A stretch of 11,254 nucleotides of DNA, from positions 1 to 11,254 of the forward strand of contig JAGAJA010000103.1 in NCBI GenBank assembly GCA_017829075.1, in the 5' to 3' direction. The position numbers and the translations under genes are program-made. This DNA is from Oscillospiraceae bacterium. GTDB lineage: Bacteria; Bacillota_A; Clostridia; Oscillospirales; Ruminococcaceae. Positions within the stretch are counted from its first letter, which is position 1. Each line of letters starts with the position of its first letter. The notes under the pieces were generated by a model that was given only the letters and a program-made list of their open reading frames with translations, did not search any database and was not told where the DNA came from. Shown here in pieces: positions 5,536-10,865 of this stretch.

Positions 5536-6732
5536 ATGGCAAGAATGAAAAACACAGCCCGCGCAGACGGACGAGTGCAGTCCCGGGTATACCTTGGGGA
5601 CGGCAAGTACAAATACGTCTATGCGGCGAACAATAAGGAACTCCAGGAGAAAGTCACGGAGCTGAAAACTAAGCTCGGGAAGGGAATCGACCTTACAGCG
5701 GAAAATGATACATTCGGCTACTGGGCTGAACGCTGGATAGAGCTGAAGAAAATGGACATATCCCCAAAGCGGTGGAGCTCCTATGAATATCGACGGCACT
5801 ACCTTGATGAGCTTGCGGATTTCCCGATAAACAAGATAAAATCCGCACAGATACAGAGCATAATCGTCCGGCTTGCCACCAGCTCCACCGAAGCGACAGG
5901 AAAGCCGCTCGCACGGCAGACCTTGATAAATCTGAAAAATATAGCCTGTCAGATATTTCGACTTGCTATCGATAACCGAGTGATGGATTTTAATCCCGCA
6001 GACGGCGTAAAAGTGCCAAAAGAAGCTGAAAAGGAAATCCGTGAACCGATTTCCGAAGAGCAGCAGCGCTGGATCCGTGAAACTCCGCACCGCGCCCAGA
6101 CTGCTGCCATGATCATGCTGTATGCCGGACTCAGACGCGGCGAACTCATGGCACTGACCTGGCGGGACATAGATCTCAATGCCCACAGTATCACCGTGTG
6201 CAAAGCTATGGAATTTGCCGGGAATACCGGCACGATAGCTAACGCAACTAAAACCGAGAGCGGTATGCGGACGGTGTATATCCCGGACGTGCTCGTTGAT
6301 TACCTCCGGAAACAGCCGCAGACGGACTTTTTGGTGTCATGCCAGACAGACGGCAAGCCACATTCAGAAACATCATGGCGGCGAATGTGGGACAGTTACA
6401 TGACTACGCTCAATAAGAAGTACGCCGATCTCGGAAAAGCTCAGGCGATTATCGCGAACGCAGAACAGGCGAAGAAAAAGCCGGGCCCGAAGAAATTGCC
6501 TATGCTTATCCCAACTTTCACGCCACACCAACTCAGACATACATACATCACCATGCTCTATCTAGCTGGCGTAGATGTGCTCACCGCCAAGGAGCAGGCG
6601 GGGCATGCAGACATCTCCACAACGCTCGGCATATACACACATCTTGACAAGCAGCACAAGCTCCGAAACCTTGATAAGCTCAATCAATTCCTTTCGGGCG
6701 ATGGGTGTCAAATGGGTGTCAAAACAAGTTGA
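5536..6732 (+). CDS. int: Tyrosine recombinase, integrase of element A
   Basis: 398 residues. It has an N-terminal arm-binding/AP2-like region (about 1-50), a SAM-like core-binding domain (about 55-160), and a catalytic domain carrying R200 (GLRRGEL), a lysine near 239 (TKTESGMR), H331 and R334 (HQLRHTY), H357 (GHAD) and the nucleophile Y367 (LGIYTHL). It inserts and excises the element at the tRNA-Thr 3' end. The R334-H357 spacing of 23 is the normal one and serves as a ruler for integrase B. It starts at ATG 5536 after AAGGAGGATAAC. Its last codons contain a tandem 11-bp repeat, and the gene ends 38 nt before the tRNA remnant, as expected for int next to its attachment site. Confidence 0.95.
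   Translation: MARMKNTARADGRVQSRVYLGDGKYKYVYAANNKELQEKVTELKTKLGKGIDLTAENDTFGYWAERWIELKKMDISPKRWSSYEYRRHYLDELADFPINKIKSAQIQSIIVRLATSSTEATGKPLARQTLINLKNIACQIFRLAIDNRVMDFNPADGVKVPKEAEKEIREPISEEQQRWIRETPHRAQTAAMIMLYAGLRRGELMALTWRDIDLNAHSITVCKAMEFAGNTGTIANATKTESGMRTVYIPDVLVDYLRKQPQTDFLVSCQTDGKPHSETSWRRMWDSYMTTLNKKYADLGKAQAIIANAEQAKKKPGPKKLPMLIPTFTPHQLRHTYITMLYLAGVDVLTAKEQAGHADISTTLGIYTHLDKQHKLRNLDKLNQFLSGDGCQMGVKTS
6701..6722 (+). repeat. Tandem 11-bp repeat, candidate arm-type site of integrase A
   Basis: ATGGGTGTCAA occurs twice with no gap at the very 3' end of the integrase A gene (encoding the QMGVK stretch), 48 bp from the tRNA core. Tandem direct repeats of about this size flanking the core are the usual arm-type binding sites for the N-terminal domain of tyrosine integrases. 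Function inferred from position. Confidence 0.6.
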
Positions 6733-6770
6733 CGTTCCGCACAACAAAGCCATTTAAGAGCATTCCAATT

Positions 6771-6820
6771 GCGCATTCGTAATGCGCAGGTCGTGGGTTC
6801 GAGTCCCATTCCCAGCTCCA
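6771..6820 (+). tRNA. 3' remnant of tRNA-Thr(CGT), attachment-site core
   Basis: Contains the anticodon arm (GCGCA, loop TTCGTAA with anticodon CGT, TGCGC), variable loop AGGTC, T arm (GTGGG, TTCGAGT, CCCAT), the acceptor 3' strand TCCCAGC, T discriminator and encoded CCA. It closely resembles the 3' half of known tRNA-Thr(CGU). The D arm and the 5' acceptor strand (GCTGGGA would be needed) are absent upstream, so this is not a working tRNA. It is the duplicated 3' segment left by site-specific integration and the junction between elements A and B. Confidence 0.85.
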
Positions 6821-6824
6821 GAAC

Positions 6825-6872
6825 AAACCGCTTTGTTAAGCCATTTGGCGAACATGGCGGTTTTTCTTTTTT
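6825..6872 (+). terminator. Terminator just after the tRNA remnant
   Basis: Stem AAACCGC (6825-6831) / GCGGTTT (6857-6863), interior pairs GTT/AAC and GCC/GGC around a 4-nt loop, followed by a T-tract TTTTTCTTTTTT. It starts 5 nt after the CCA, so it may be the former transcription terminator of the tRNA-Thr gene or the start of element B. Confidence 0.75.
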
Positions 6873-6890
6873 CCGGGACTGGCTTTCCGA

Positions 6891-6912
6891 GTGCGCCATT
6901 AGTGCGCCATTT
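6891..6912 (-). repeat. Tandem 11-bp repeat, candidate arm-type site of integrase B
   Basis: GTGCGCCATT followed by A or T occurs twice with no gap (6891-6901, 6902-6912); GTGCGC appears a third time at 6921. It lies 71 bp from the tRNA core on the integrase B side, and its unit length equals that of the integrase A repeat on the other side while the sequence differs. Likely arm-type sites; inferred from position. Confidence 0.55.
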
Positions 6913-6913
6913 C

Positions 6914-6961
6914 AAAAAAAGTGCGCTTATTCCATTGCTATGACGGGATAAGCGCTTTTTT
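6914..6961. terminator. Bidirectional intrinsic terminator at the end of integrase B
   Basis: Stem GCGCTTATTCC (6923-6933) / GGGATAAGCGC (6945-6955), one T-G wobble, 11-nt loop. A run of seven A on the left and six T on the right gives a U-tract in both directions. The integrase B stop codon (6960-6962) overlaps the T run. Confidence 0.8.
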
Positions 6962-8267
6962 ATGCGCGGCGTTTTTCGAGAAGCTGCTCGAGGTTGTCTA
7001 CTGCGTCTGCGTCCGCCTGCTCCACAAGGTGGAGATACTTATTTGTCGTGGTGAAGTCAGCGTGACCGCGAGAACTGCTGTTCATAGCGAAGCGTATCAT
7101 ATCCTGCCGCGCGAGCTTCCGCGTTTGAGCGTGGCGGATATGATTTGAACAGCAGTTCTCTTGTCGCTCCTGCACGGTTTTCAGGTCCGTGCCATTGTAC
7201 AGCAGGAGCGTTGCGGACGTATGCCGCAGGCTGTGAAATTTCCGGTGCGGAATGCCGTTCTTTTTCAGGAACTTGTCAAACTGCCTGCTTGGAGTCTGGG
7301 TGTGCATGATCGAGCCGTCCCATTGCGTGAATACCCAGTCGTCGCCTTTCCAGGCGGTGCCGAGTTTCATCTGTTCGAGCAGGTGCTGTTGTTTCAACCT
7401 CTGGAGCAGCTCGACGCAGGAAGCGTTAAGCGTTACCGTTCTCGCTCTGCCGCTCTTAGGTGCTTTGGTTCTGACCGGCTCGCCCTTGAGCTTGTACGCT
7501 GAGCGGCTGATCGTCATTTTCCTGGTTGTGAAATCTATGTCAGAGAATTTCAGTGCCACCAGCTCGCCCTCACGGGCTCCGGTGAATATTGCAAGCTGTA
7601 TCATCGCCTGGAACTGGAGGCTTTCGTCTTTCAGGCATTGCAGGATATACGAAGCCTGCTGCTTGGTGAATATCTCAATTTCCGGGCGCGGCATTTTCGG
7701 AAGTGTGAGCCGCTTTGCGTCAGCGGGGTTATTGCTGATGTAGCCGAGCTTGGTTGCAAGCGTAAGCATGGATTGAAGTACCGCCAGTTTGCGGCGTACA
7801 GTCGCAGGTGACAGCTTTTCGCCGCTCTCGTCAGGCTTACCGTCACGCCTTAGTTTTGGCATATTGGAAAGCTGCTTGATGAACTGCTGAACGTGTACCG
7901 GTTTAAGCTCCGTCAGCTTGATATGACCGAGCGCAGGCAGCACAAGCGTTTCCAGTATGTGAGCATAGGAGCCGTAAACGGTAGGGCTTAGTTTCTCTTG
8001 CATGGAGGAAAGATAGATCGGGGCGAAATCCGCCAGTTTGAGCGCCGCTGCCGTTCCGATCAGACCGTTCTTGCATTCGTCCTCGAACTGAACTGAGCGG
8101 CGATTCAGCTCCTTTTCAACCTGCTTTGCAGTCATGCCGGGTTCGGGCTTGTAGGTCATGGTGTATGGCTTGAGCCTGTTCCCGCTGCTGTCATAGCCGC
8201 GATATACCCTGATTGTGTAGCTGATGATCTCGCCGGATTTATTCTTTCTTGGGGTTATTGCTGCCAT
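6960..8267 (-). CDS. int: Tyrosine recombinase, integrase of element B, with an in-frame palindromic insert
   Basis: 435 residues. It has an N-terminal arm-binding region (about 1-60), a SAM-like domain (about 75-185) and a catalytic domain with R232 (TGAREGE), a lysine near 268-271, H345 and R348 (FHSLRHT), H402 (GHAD) and Y411 (TTNKYLHL). Between VQER (365-368) and GHAD (401-404) sit 32 residues (QENCC...NSSSR) where a single residue is normal. R348 to H402 is 54 residues, against 23 in integrase A, so exactly 31 codons are extra. All catalytic residues and the frame are kept. Whether the enzyme works is unknown; the insert lies right beside the active site. ATG 8267 has AAAGGAG as RBS immediately after the repressor stop (13-nt gap), so the two are co-transcribed. 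Confidence 0.93.
   Translation of the reverse strand: MAAITPRKNKSGEIISYTIRVYRGYDSSGNRLKPYTMTYKPEPGMTAKQVEKELNRRSVQFEDECKNGLIGTAAALKLADFAPIYLSSMQEKLSPTVYGSYAHILETLVLPALGHIKLTELKPVHVQQFIKQLSNMPKLRRDGKPDESGEKLSPATVRRKLAVLQSMLTLATKLGYISNNPADAKRLTLPKMPRPEIEIFTKQQASYILQCLKDESLQFQAMIQLAIFTGAREGELVALKFSDIDFTTRKMTISRSAYKLKGEPVRTKAPKSGRARTVTLNASCVELLQRLKQQHLLEQMKLGTAWKGDDWVFTQWDGSIMHTQTPSRQFDKFLKKNGIPHRKFHSLRHTSATLLLYNGTDLKTVQERQENCCSNHIRHAQTRKLARQDMIRFAMNSSSRGHADFTTTNKYLHLVEQADADAVDNLEQLLEKRRA
7070..7160. repeat. Nested palindromic element inserted in frame in integrase B
   Basis: Outer perfect 15-bp inverted repeat GAGAACTGCTGTTCA (7070-7084) / TGAACAGCAGTTCTC (7146-7160). Inner inverted repeat ATCATATCC (7096-7104) / GGATATGAT (7136-7144), extended by GCC/GGC past one bulged base. 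Inner and outer arms are separated by 11 nt on one side and 1 nt on the other. It corresponds to the 31 extra codons of integrase B. No clear target-site duplication flanks it. It resembles a MITE- or REP-like palindromic mobile repeat; no second copy occurs in this window. Confidence 0.75.
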
Positions 8268-8280
8268 TTTTTCAACTCCT

Positions 8281-8781
8281 TTAAAAAGGATATTTATTTT
8301 GAAACTCTTCCAAAGAATGTTCTTTATTCTTTTCGATGATTGGATTTAGCAAACTGTTTCTGATATATTCCGGAAATGTCTTATCATCAAGCAGCGGTTC
8401 AATTTTTTTATAGTCTTGAAAAAACTCATAAAGAATTTCATTTGATGAAGTTAAAATAACCGAACCATCATCGCCACCGCTCTTATAGTTAACAATAAAT
8501 CCAAATGAACGGACAGCGGTTATTAAATAGGAAAGAAGTTCGGCGACGCTAGGCTCATTTCCCTCTTTTGGCATTCCACATAAATAATCAAGACTTATTC
8601 CTAAACGTTCGGCTATTGCTGTTGCCTTATCAAGCGAGGGGATTTTTGCGCCGTTTACGGTTTCGTAGCTGGATATTGTAGCGGCAGACACTCCAACCGC
8701 CTTTGCTAAATCCGCCTGAGAAATGTGTTTTGCTGTGCGAGCGGCTTTTAATCTCTCTGAAAACAATTTTACATCAAACAT
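8281..8781 (-). CDS. XRE-family lysogeny repressor (element B)
   Basis: 166 residues from ATG 8781. The HTH domain (about 6-68) reads FSERLKAARTAKHISQADLA, VGVSAATISSYET and ends LGISLDYLCGMP, the usual XRE repressor signature. The C-terminal half (about 75-166; SFGFIVNYKSGGDDGSVILT, then LDDKTFPEYI) is of a type I do not recognise and may dimerise or sense a signal. No S24 peptidase domain and no ImmA neighbour, so the inducing mechanism differs from element A. ATG 8781 has AGAGGG as RBS; a longer reading to 8832 would extend into the promoter. It is the first gene of the leftward repressor-integrase operon. Confidence 0.88.
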   Translation of the reverse strand: MFDVKLFSERLKAARTAKHISQADLAKAVGVSAATISSYETVNGAKIPSLDKATAIAERLGISLDYLCGMPKEGNEPSVAELLSYLITAVRSFGFIVNYKSGGDDGSVILTSSNEILYEFFQDYKKIEPLLDDKTFPEYIRNSLLNPIIEKNKEHSLEEFQNKYPF

Positions 8782-8820
8782 ATATACCCTCTTTTCGTTG
8801 TTGTTCTTGTTGTTGACTTT

Positions 8821-8849
8821 ATAATAACACATTATTATGCTTTTGTCAA
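8821..8849 (-). promoter_or_regulatory. Leftward repressor promoter of element B
   Basis: On the minus strand: TTGACA (8844-8849, perfect), 17-bp spacer ending TGT (extended -10), TATTAT (8821-8826). An inverted repeat ATAATAA-CACA-TTATTAT (8821-8838) covers the -10 and part of the spacer and is a candidate operator for autoregulation. Confidence 0.75.
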
Positions 8850-8915
8850 TACTTTTGGCTGTTTTATTTTGCTAAACGCAATAAATTAAAGTTTGGTATA
8901 TTTCATAAAATGTAC

Positions 8916-8944
8916 TTGATTTTATTTCGATAACGTGATATAAT
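8916..8944 (+). promoter_or_regulatory. Rightward early promoter of element B
   Basis: TTGATT (8916-8921), 17-bp spacer ending TGA (extended -10), perfect TATAAT (8939-8944). An inverted repeat ATAAAAT / ATTTTAT (8905-8911, 8919-8925) spans the -35 and may be the repressor operator, though AT-richness makes this tentative. It should drive the genes from 8980 rightward. Confidence 0.72.
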
Positions 8945-8979
8945 GAAAAGGCAACAAGAAAGAGAAAGGAGGTAAACCC

Positions 8980-9159
8980 ATGACAAAGGCAGATGTTTCA
9001 AATCTCCCTGCTGAGAAAAGAGCGGCTATTGAAGCACGCCGAGCATATCAGCGCGAGTGGAGAGCCAAGAACCGCGACAAGATCAGAGCCACAGAGGAGC
9101 GCTACTGGGCAAAAAAAGCGATGTCGGCGAATACAGAGAGCACCGCAAACAAGGCATAA
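8980..9159 (+). CDS. 59-residue basic phage early protein
   Basis: Begins MTKADVSNLPAEKRAAIEAR. The middle RAYQREWRAKNRDKIRATEE followed by RYWAKKA is a charged, aromatic-containing helix of a type common in small ORFs next to Firmicute phage switch regions. The overall charge is strongly positive, so DNA or RNA binding is possible. AAAGGAGGT lies seven bases before ATG 8980. It is the first gene after the rightward early promoter. Its stop codon overlaps the A-run that serves as the T-tract of the opposing small-RNA terminator. Function unknown. Confidence 0.75.
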   Translation: MTKADVSNLPAEKRAAIEARRAYQREWRAKNRDKIRATEERYWAKKAMSANTESTANKA

Positions 9160-9240
9160 AAAAACACCGCCTGACGTGTACCACCACGCCAGACGGCAAA
9201 GAGCAACCCACCAACCACTAATTGAAACAGGTTAAGCTCC
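9158..9240 (-). ncRNA. Predicted leftward small RNA of element B (about 83 nt)
   Basis: A strong extended -10 promoter on the minus strand (9247-9275) predicts a start near 9240; a 13-bp terminator hairpin (9166-9197) with seven T (9158-9164) predicts the end. The interval contains no ATG with an RBS. The 5' part is G/U-rich (GGTTGGTGGGTTGCTC), which could remain unpaired and available to bind a target. It lies antisense to the leader between the 59-residue gene and the wHTH-like gene, so it could control expression of the replication operon or act in trans. Ends are predicted only. Confidence 0.6.
9166..9197 (-). terminator. Leftward intrinsic terminator
   Basis: Minus strand arms GCCGTCTGGCGTG and CACGTCAGGCGGT pair over 13 positions when G-U pairs are counted, with a 6-nt loop and then G followed by seven T. 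On the plus strand the same wobbles become A-C mismatches and no T-tract follows, so it is specific for leftward transcription. Confidence 0.8.
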
Positions 9241-9246
9241 GCTGTA

Positions 9247-9275
9247 ATTATACCACAAATCTGGCGGAGTTTCAA
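9247..9275 (-). promoter_or_regulatory. Leftward promoter of the element B small RNA
   Basis: On the minus strand: TTGAAA (9270-9275), 17-bp spacer ending TGG (extended -10), perfect TATAAT (9247-9252). An inverted repeat CTCCGC / GCGGAG (9237-9242, 9264-9269) brackets the -10 and could be an operator. The -35 lies about 8 bp ahead of the RBS of the next rightward gene. Confidence 0.75.
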
Positions 9276-9293
9276 CCGGAACAGGAGAAAAAT

Positions 9294-9605
9294 TTGAGTA
9301 TCACTGAAAAACTCGTCGAGCTTATCCCCACTGGGAGAACGAACGCCATTCCCATGCGTGACCTTGCAACGCTGCTGAATATCAGTCAACGCGCCGTGCG
9401 CGTGTTAGTTCAGAGGGCGCGGGAGCTTGGCTCGCCTATCTGCTCCGAATGGGAGAACCGGGGCGGGTATTATTTCCCCGCTGACGAACACGAGGCGCGG
9501 TCATACCTCCGTCAGCAAAGGGCGCGTATCAAGTCCGCGAACGCCGCTCTTAATGGAGTAATCAAGTATTTGCAGTCTTTTGCAGTACCAGAAGATACAG
9601 AATAA
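9294..9605 (+). CDS. Small winged-helix-like phage protein with TTG start
   Basis: 103 residues. IPMRDLATLLNISQRAVRVL followed by VQRARELGSPICSE and then ENRGGYYFPADEHEARSYLR has the order of a winged helix-turn-helix: helix, HTH, recognition helix, then a beta wing ending GGYYF. The C-terminal part is a basic helix (RQQRARIKSANAALNG). Probably a regulator or replication accessory factor of the phage. TTG 9294 is chosen because AGGAG lies 6 nt upstream; the alternative TTG at 9222 has no RBS and lies inside the predicted small RNA. The 134 nt before it hold that small RNA, its promoter and its terminator and no other gene I can support. Confidence 0.78.
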   Translation: MSITEKLVELIPTGRTNAIPMRDLATLLNISQRAVRVLVQRARELGSPICSEWENRGGYYFPADEHEARSYLRQQRARIKSANAALNGVIKYLQSFAVPEDTE

Positions 9606-9627
9606 TAGTGAAAGGGGCGTTACATAG

Positions 9628-9873
9628 ATGAACGATACAGTTAATAATATTCCGCACATGGAAACTATCAAGCGCACCGCCGAGATCTTCGGGCTGCCGG
9701 TGCATTTCATAAGGTGTAAAGTCGCGAGAGGCGAGGTTGTCGCAGTCCGCGCAGGGCGAAAGTTCCTTGTGAATGTTGACCGATTCGCCGAGTACCTCAA
9801 CACCTCCACTGTACAGCCCGAGAGCGGCGCAGATCTGGACAGCCCCGCGCGCGTTACACCGATAGGCAGGTAG
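9628..9873 (+). CDS. HTH_17/excisionase-like DNA-binding protein
   Basis: 81 residues. ETIKRTAEIFGLPVHFIRCK followed by VARGEVVAVRAGRKFLVNVD (about 11-50) matches the excisionase/MerR-like HTH_17 layout: helix-turn-helix, then a wing with the RAGRKFLV pattern. It is the element B counterpart of the 72-residue HTH_17 protein in element A, and may be the excision factor for integrase B or an early regulator. AAAGGGG precedes ATG 9628 at slightly long spacing. The stop is three bases before the DnaD-like ATG, so translation is probably coupled. Confidence 0.75.
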   Translation: MNDTVNNIPHMETIKRTAEIFGLPVHFIRCKVARGEVVAVRAGRKFLVNVDRFAEYLNTSTVQPESGADLDSPARVTPIGR

Positions 9874-9876
9874 CGC

Positions 9877-10854
9877 ATGGCAGACACCAACGGTTATATC
9901 AAGCTGCACCGCTCTATTCTGTCATGGGAGTGGTACAGTGATATCAAAACGCGGGGGCTGTTCATTCACCTGCTGCTTTCCGCGCGCTGGGAAGATACTC
10001 GCTGTATGGGGCAGGTCATAAAGCGGGGACAGCTCTGTACCACCGTGCGCGAGCTTTCAGAATTGAACGGGCTGACCTCTAAGGAAGTCAGAACCGCCCT
10101 TGTACACCTGCAAACAACCGGAGAAATAACAATCCAGTCAACGCCGCATTTCAGTATATTCACAATAGTGAATTATGAAACATATCAGGGCGAAATCAGA
10201 GGGGCAAACAAAGGGCAAACAGAATTGCCCGAAAACGGCAAACCGAAAGGCAAACAAAACGGCAAACCAAATTCACCGGAAACGGCAAACGGTTTACCAC
10301 TTGAAAACGGCTTTGCAACCGCAAATGAAAGCGATGAACAATCAGCGGACGGCAAACAGATTTGCACGTCAGGGGCAAACCAAAGGGCAAACGAAACGGC
10401 AAACAAAGGGCAAACAGAAATCGCCGAAAAGGGCAAACCTACTTATATAAATAAGAATAAAGAAGTTAAAGAAAGTGAAGAAGTATCCGCGCGCACGCGC
10501 GCGAGCGGTGCCGTCAGTAATGTTCTTGAAACTGCTGTCAGGGAATACAACGAGAACTGCAAGAGCCTGGAGCCGCTCGCCGGAGAGCTTTCATATCATC
10601 AGGGGCGGCTTGTTGTGGAGGCGTTCAAGGAGCTGCACGGTGTCAGCTTTGCGGAGTATTTCCGGCGGGTTGAAGCTTCGGACTATCTGACCGGACGGAC
10701 TTCAAGGGGCTATAAGACGGATTTCAATTGGCTGATACGTCCGGAGAACGTTGCAAAGGTGCTTTCCGGAAAGTATGACAGAAACTTTGAGAGCGGCGCA
10801 GTTACCGCCAGTCCGGCGAAAAAGGACTATGACGAGCCGCTCTGGGACGACTAG
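9877..10854 (+). CDS. DnaD-like phage replisome organiser (replication initiator)
   Basis: 325 residues. The N-terminal winged-helix domain (about 5-105) begins YIKLHRSILSWEWYSDIKTR and continues FIHLLLSARWED, typical of phage replisome organisers. A low-complexity Asn/Lys/Gln/Gly linker (about 108-190) is encoded by twelve GGCAAAC repeats. The C-terminal DnaD-type part (about 212-305) ends FNWLIRPENVAKVLSGKYDR, a hallmark of the family. Such proteins bind the phage origin and recruit the host helicase through a DnaC/DnaI-like loader, here the next gene. Its stop codon overlaps the RBS of that gene (CTAGGAGGG). The RBS before ATG 9877 is weak, consistent with coupling to the upstream gene. 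Confidence 0.92.
   Translation: MADTNGYIKLHRSILSWEWYSDIKTRGLFIHLLLSARWEDTRCMGQVIKRGQLCTTVRELSELNGLTSKEVRTALVHLQTTGEITIQSTPHFSIFTIVNYETYQGEIRGANKGQTELPENGKPKGKQNGKPNSPETANGLPLENGFATANESDEQSADGKQICTSGANQRANETANKGQTEIAEKGKPTYINKNKEVKESEEVSARTRASGAVSNVLETAVREYNENCKSLEPLAGELSYHQGRLVVEAFKELHGVSFAEYFRRVEASDYLTGRTSRGYKTDFNWLIRPENVAKVLSGKYDRNFESGAVTASPAKKDYDEPLWDD
10203..10438 (+). repeat. Twelve GGCAAAC iterons inside the initiator gene, candidate replication origin
   Basis: GGCAAAC starts at 10203, 10214, 10237, 10249, 10261, 10284, then 10351, 10374, 10386, 10398, 10409, 10432, all in the same orientation. Steps are 11, 23, 12, 12, 23, a 67-bp gap, then 23, 12, 12, 11, 23: multiples of about 11.5 bp. 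Most copies are preceded by G or C and followed by A or C. An origin with iterons inside the initiator gene is known for lambda gene O and for several Firmicute phages. The initiator encoded here is the likely binder. Confidence 0.7.
10441..10480 (+). other. AT-rich stretch next to the iterons, candidate unwinding element
   Basis: 40 bp with 8 G/C (80% AT), starting ACTTATATAAATAAG and becoming purine-rich, directly after the last iteron. The surroundings are much richer in GC. Position and composition match the DNA unwinding element expected beside iterons. It encodes the linker residues TYINKNKEVKESE. Confidence 0.5.
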
Positions 10855-10865
10855 GAGGGAAAACA

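Larger units (their letters stand above)
1..6820. mobile_element. Prophage-like element A, right-hand part
   Basis: Divergent lysogeny/early control region (promoters 2276-2304 and 2398-2426), repressor, ImmA-type protease, integrase and a phage-type methyltransferase together indicate a temperate phage or a closely related integrative element. Early genes run left off the window edge. The right boundary is inferred to be the tRNA-Thr 3' remnant at 6771-6820, reached by the integrase gene. No structural or conjugation genes are visible, so phage versus ICE is not settled; the methyltransferase and small-ORF chain favour phage. The left end, presumably with the intact tRNA-Thr, lies outside the window. 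Confidence 0.75.

Noticed and set aside
5431..6186. 251-codon leftward ORF
   Set aside because: Antisense to integrase A, composition typical of a shadow frame, and it would read through the strong leftward promoter and start without an RBS.
6733..6820. Complete tRNA-Thr gene
   Set aside because: There is a GAGCA upstream that mimics a D-stem, but the 5' acceptor strand and a proper D arm are absent, so only the 3' half is present.
7070..7160. Invertible DNA switch, or a transcription terminator
   Set aside because: The interior is itself palindromic, so inversion would change little; no T-tract follows the hairpin on either strand and it lies inside a coding frame.
8993..9235. 80-codon rightward ORF
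   Set aside because: Out of frame with the well-supported 59-residue gene that starts at 8980, without an RBS, and it runs across the small-RNA terminator.
10203..10438. CRISPR array
   Set aside because: The repeat unit is only 7 bp, spacing is 11-23 bp, and it lies within a coding region; iterons explain it better.
10175..10450. 91-codon ORF in a second frame across the repeats
   Set aside because: Its apparent regularity comes from the GGCAAAC repeats; no RBS, and the DnaD-like frame continues on both sides.
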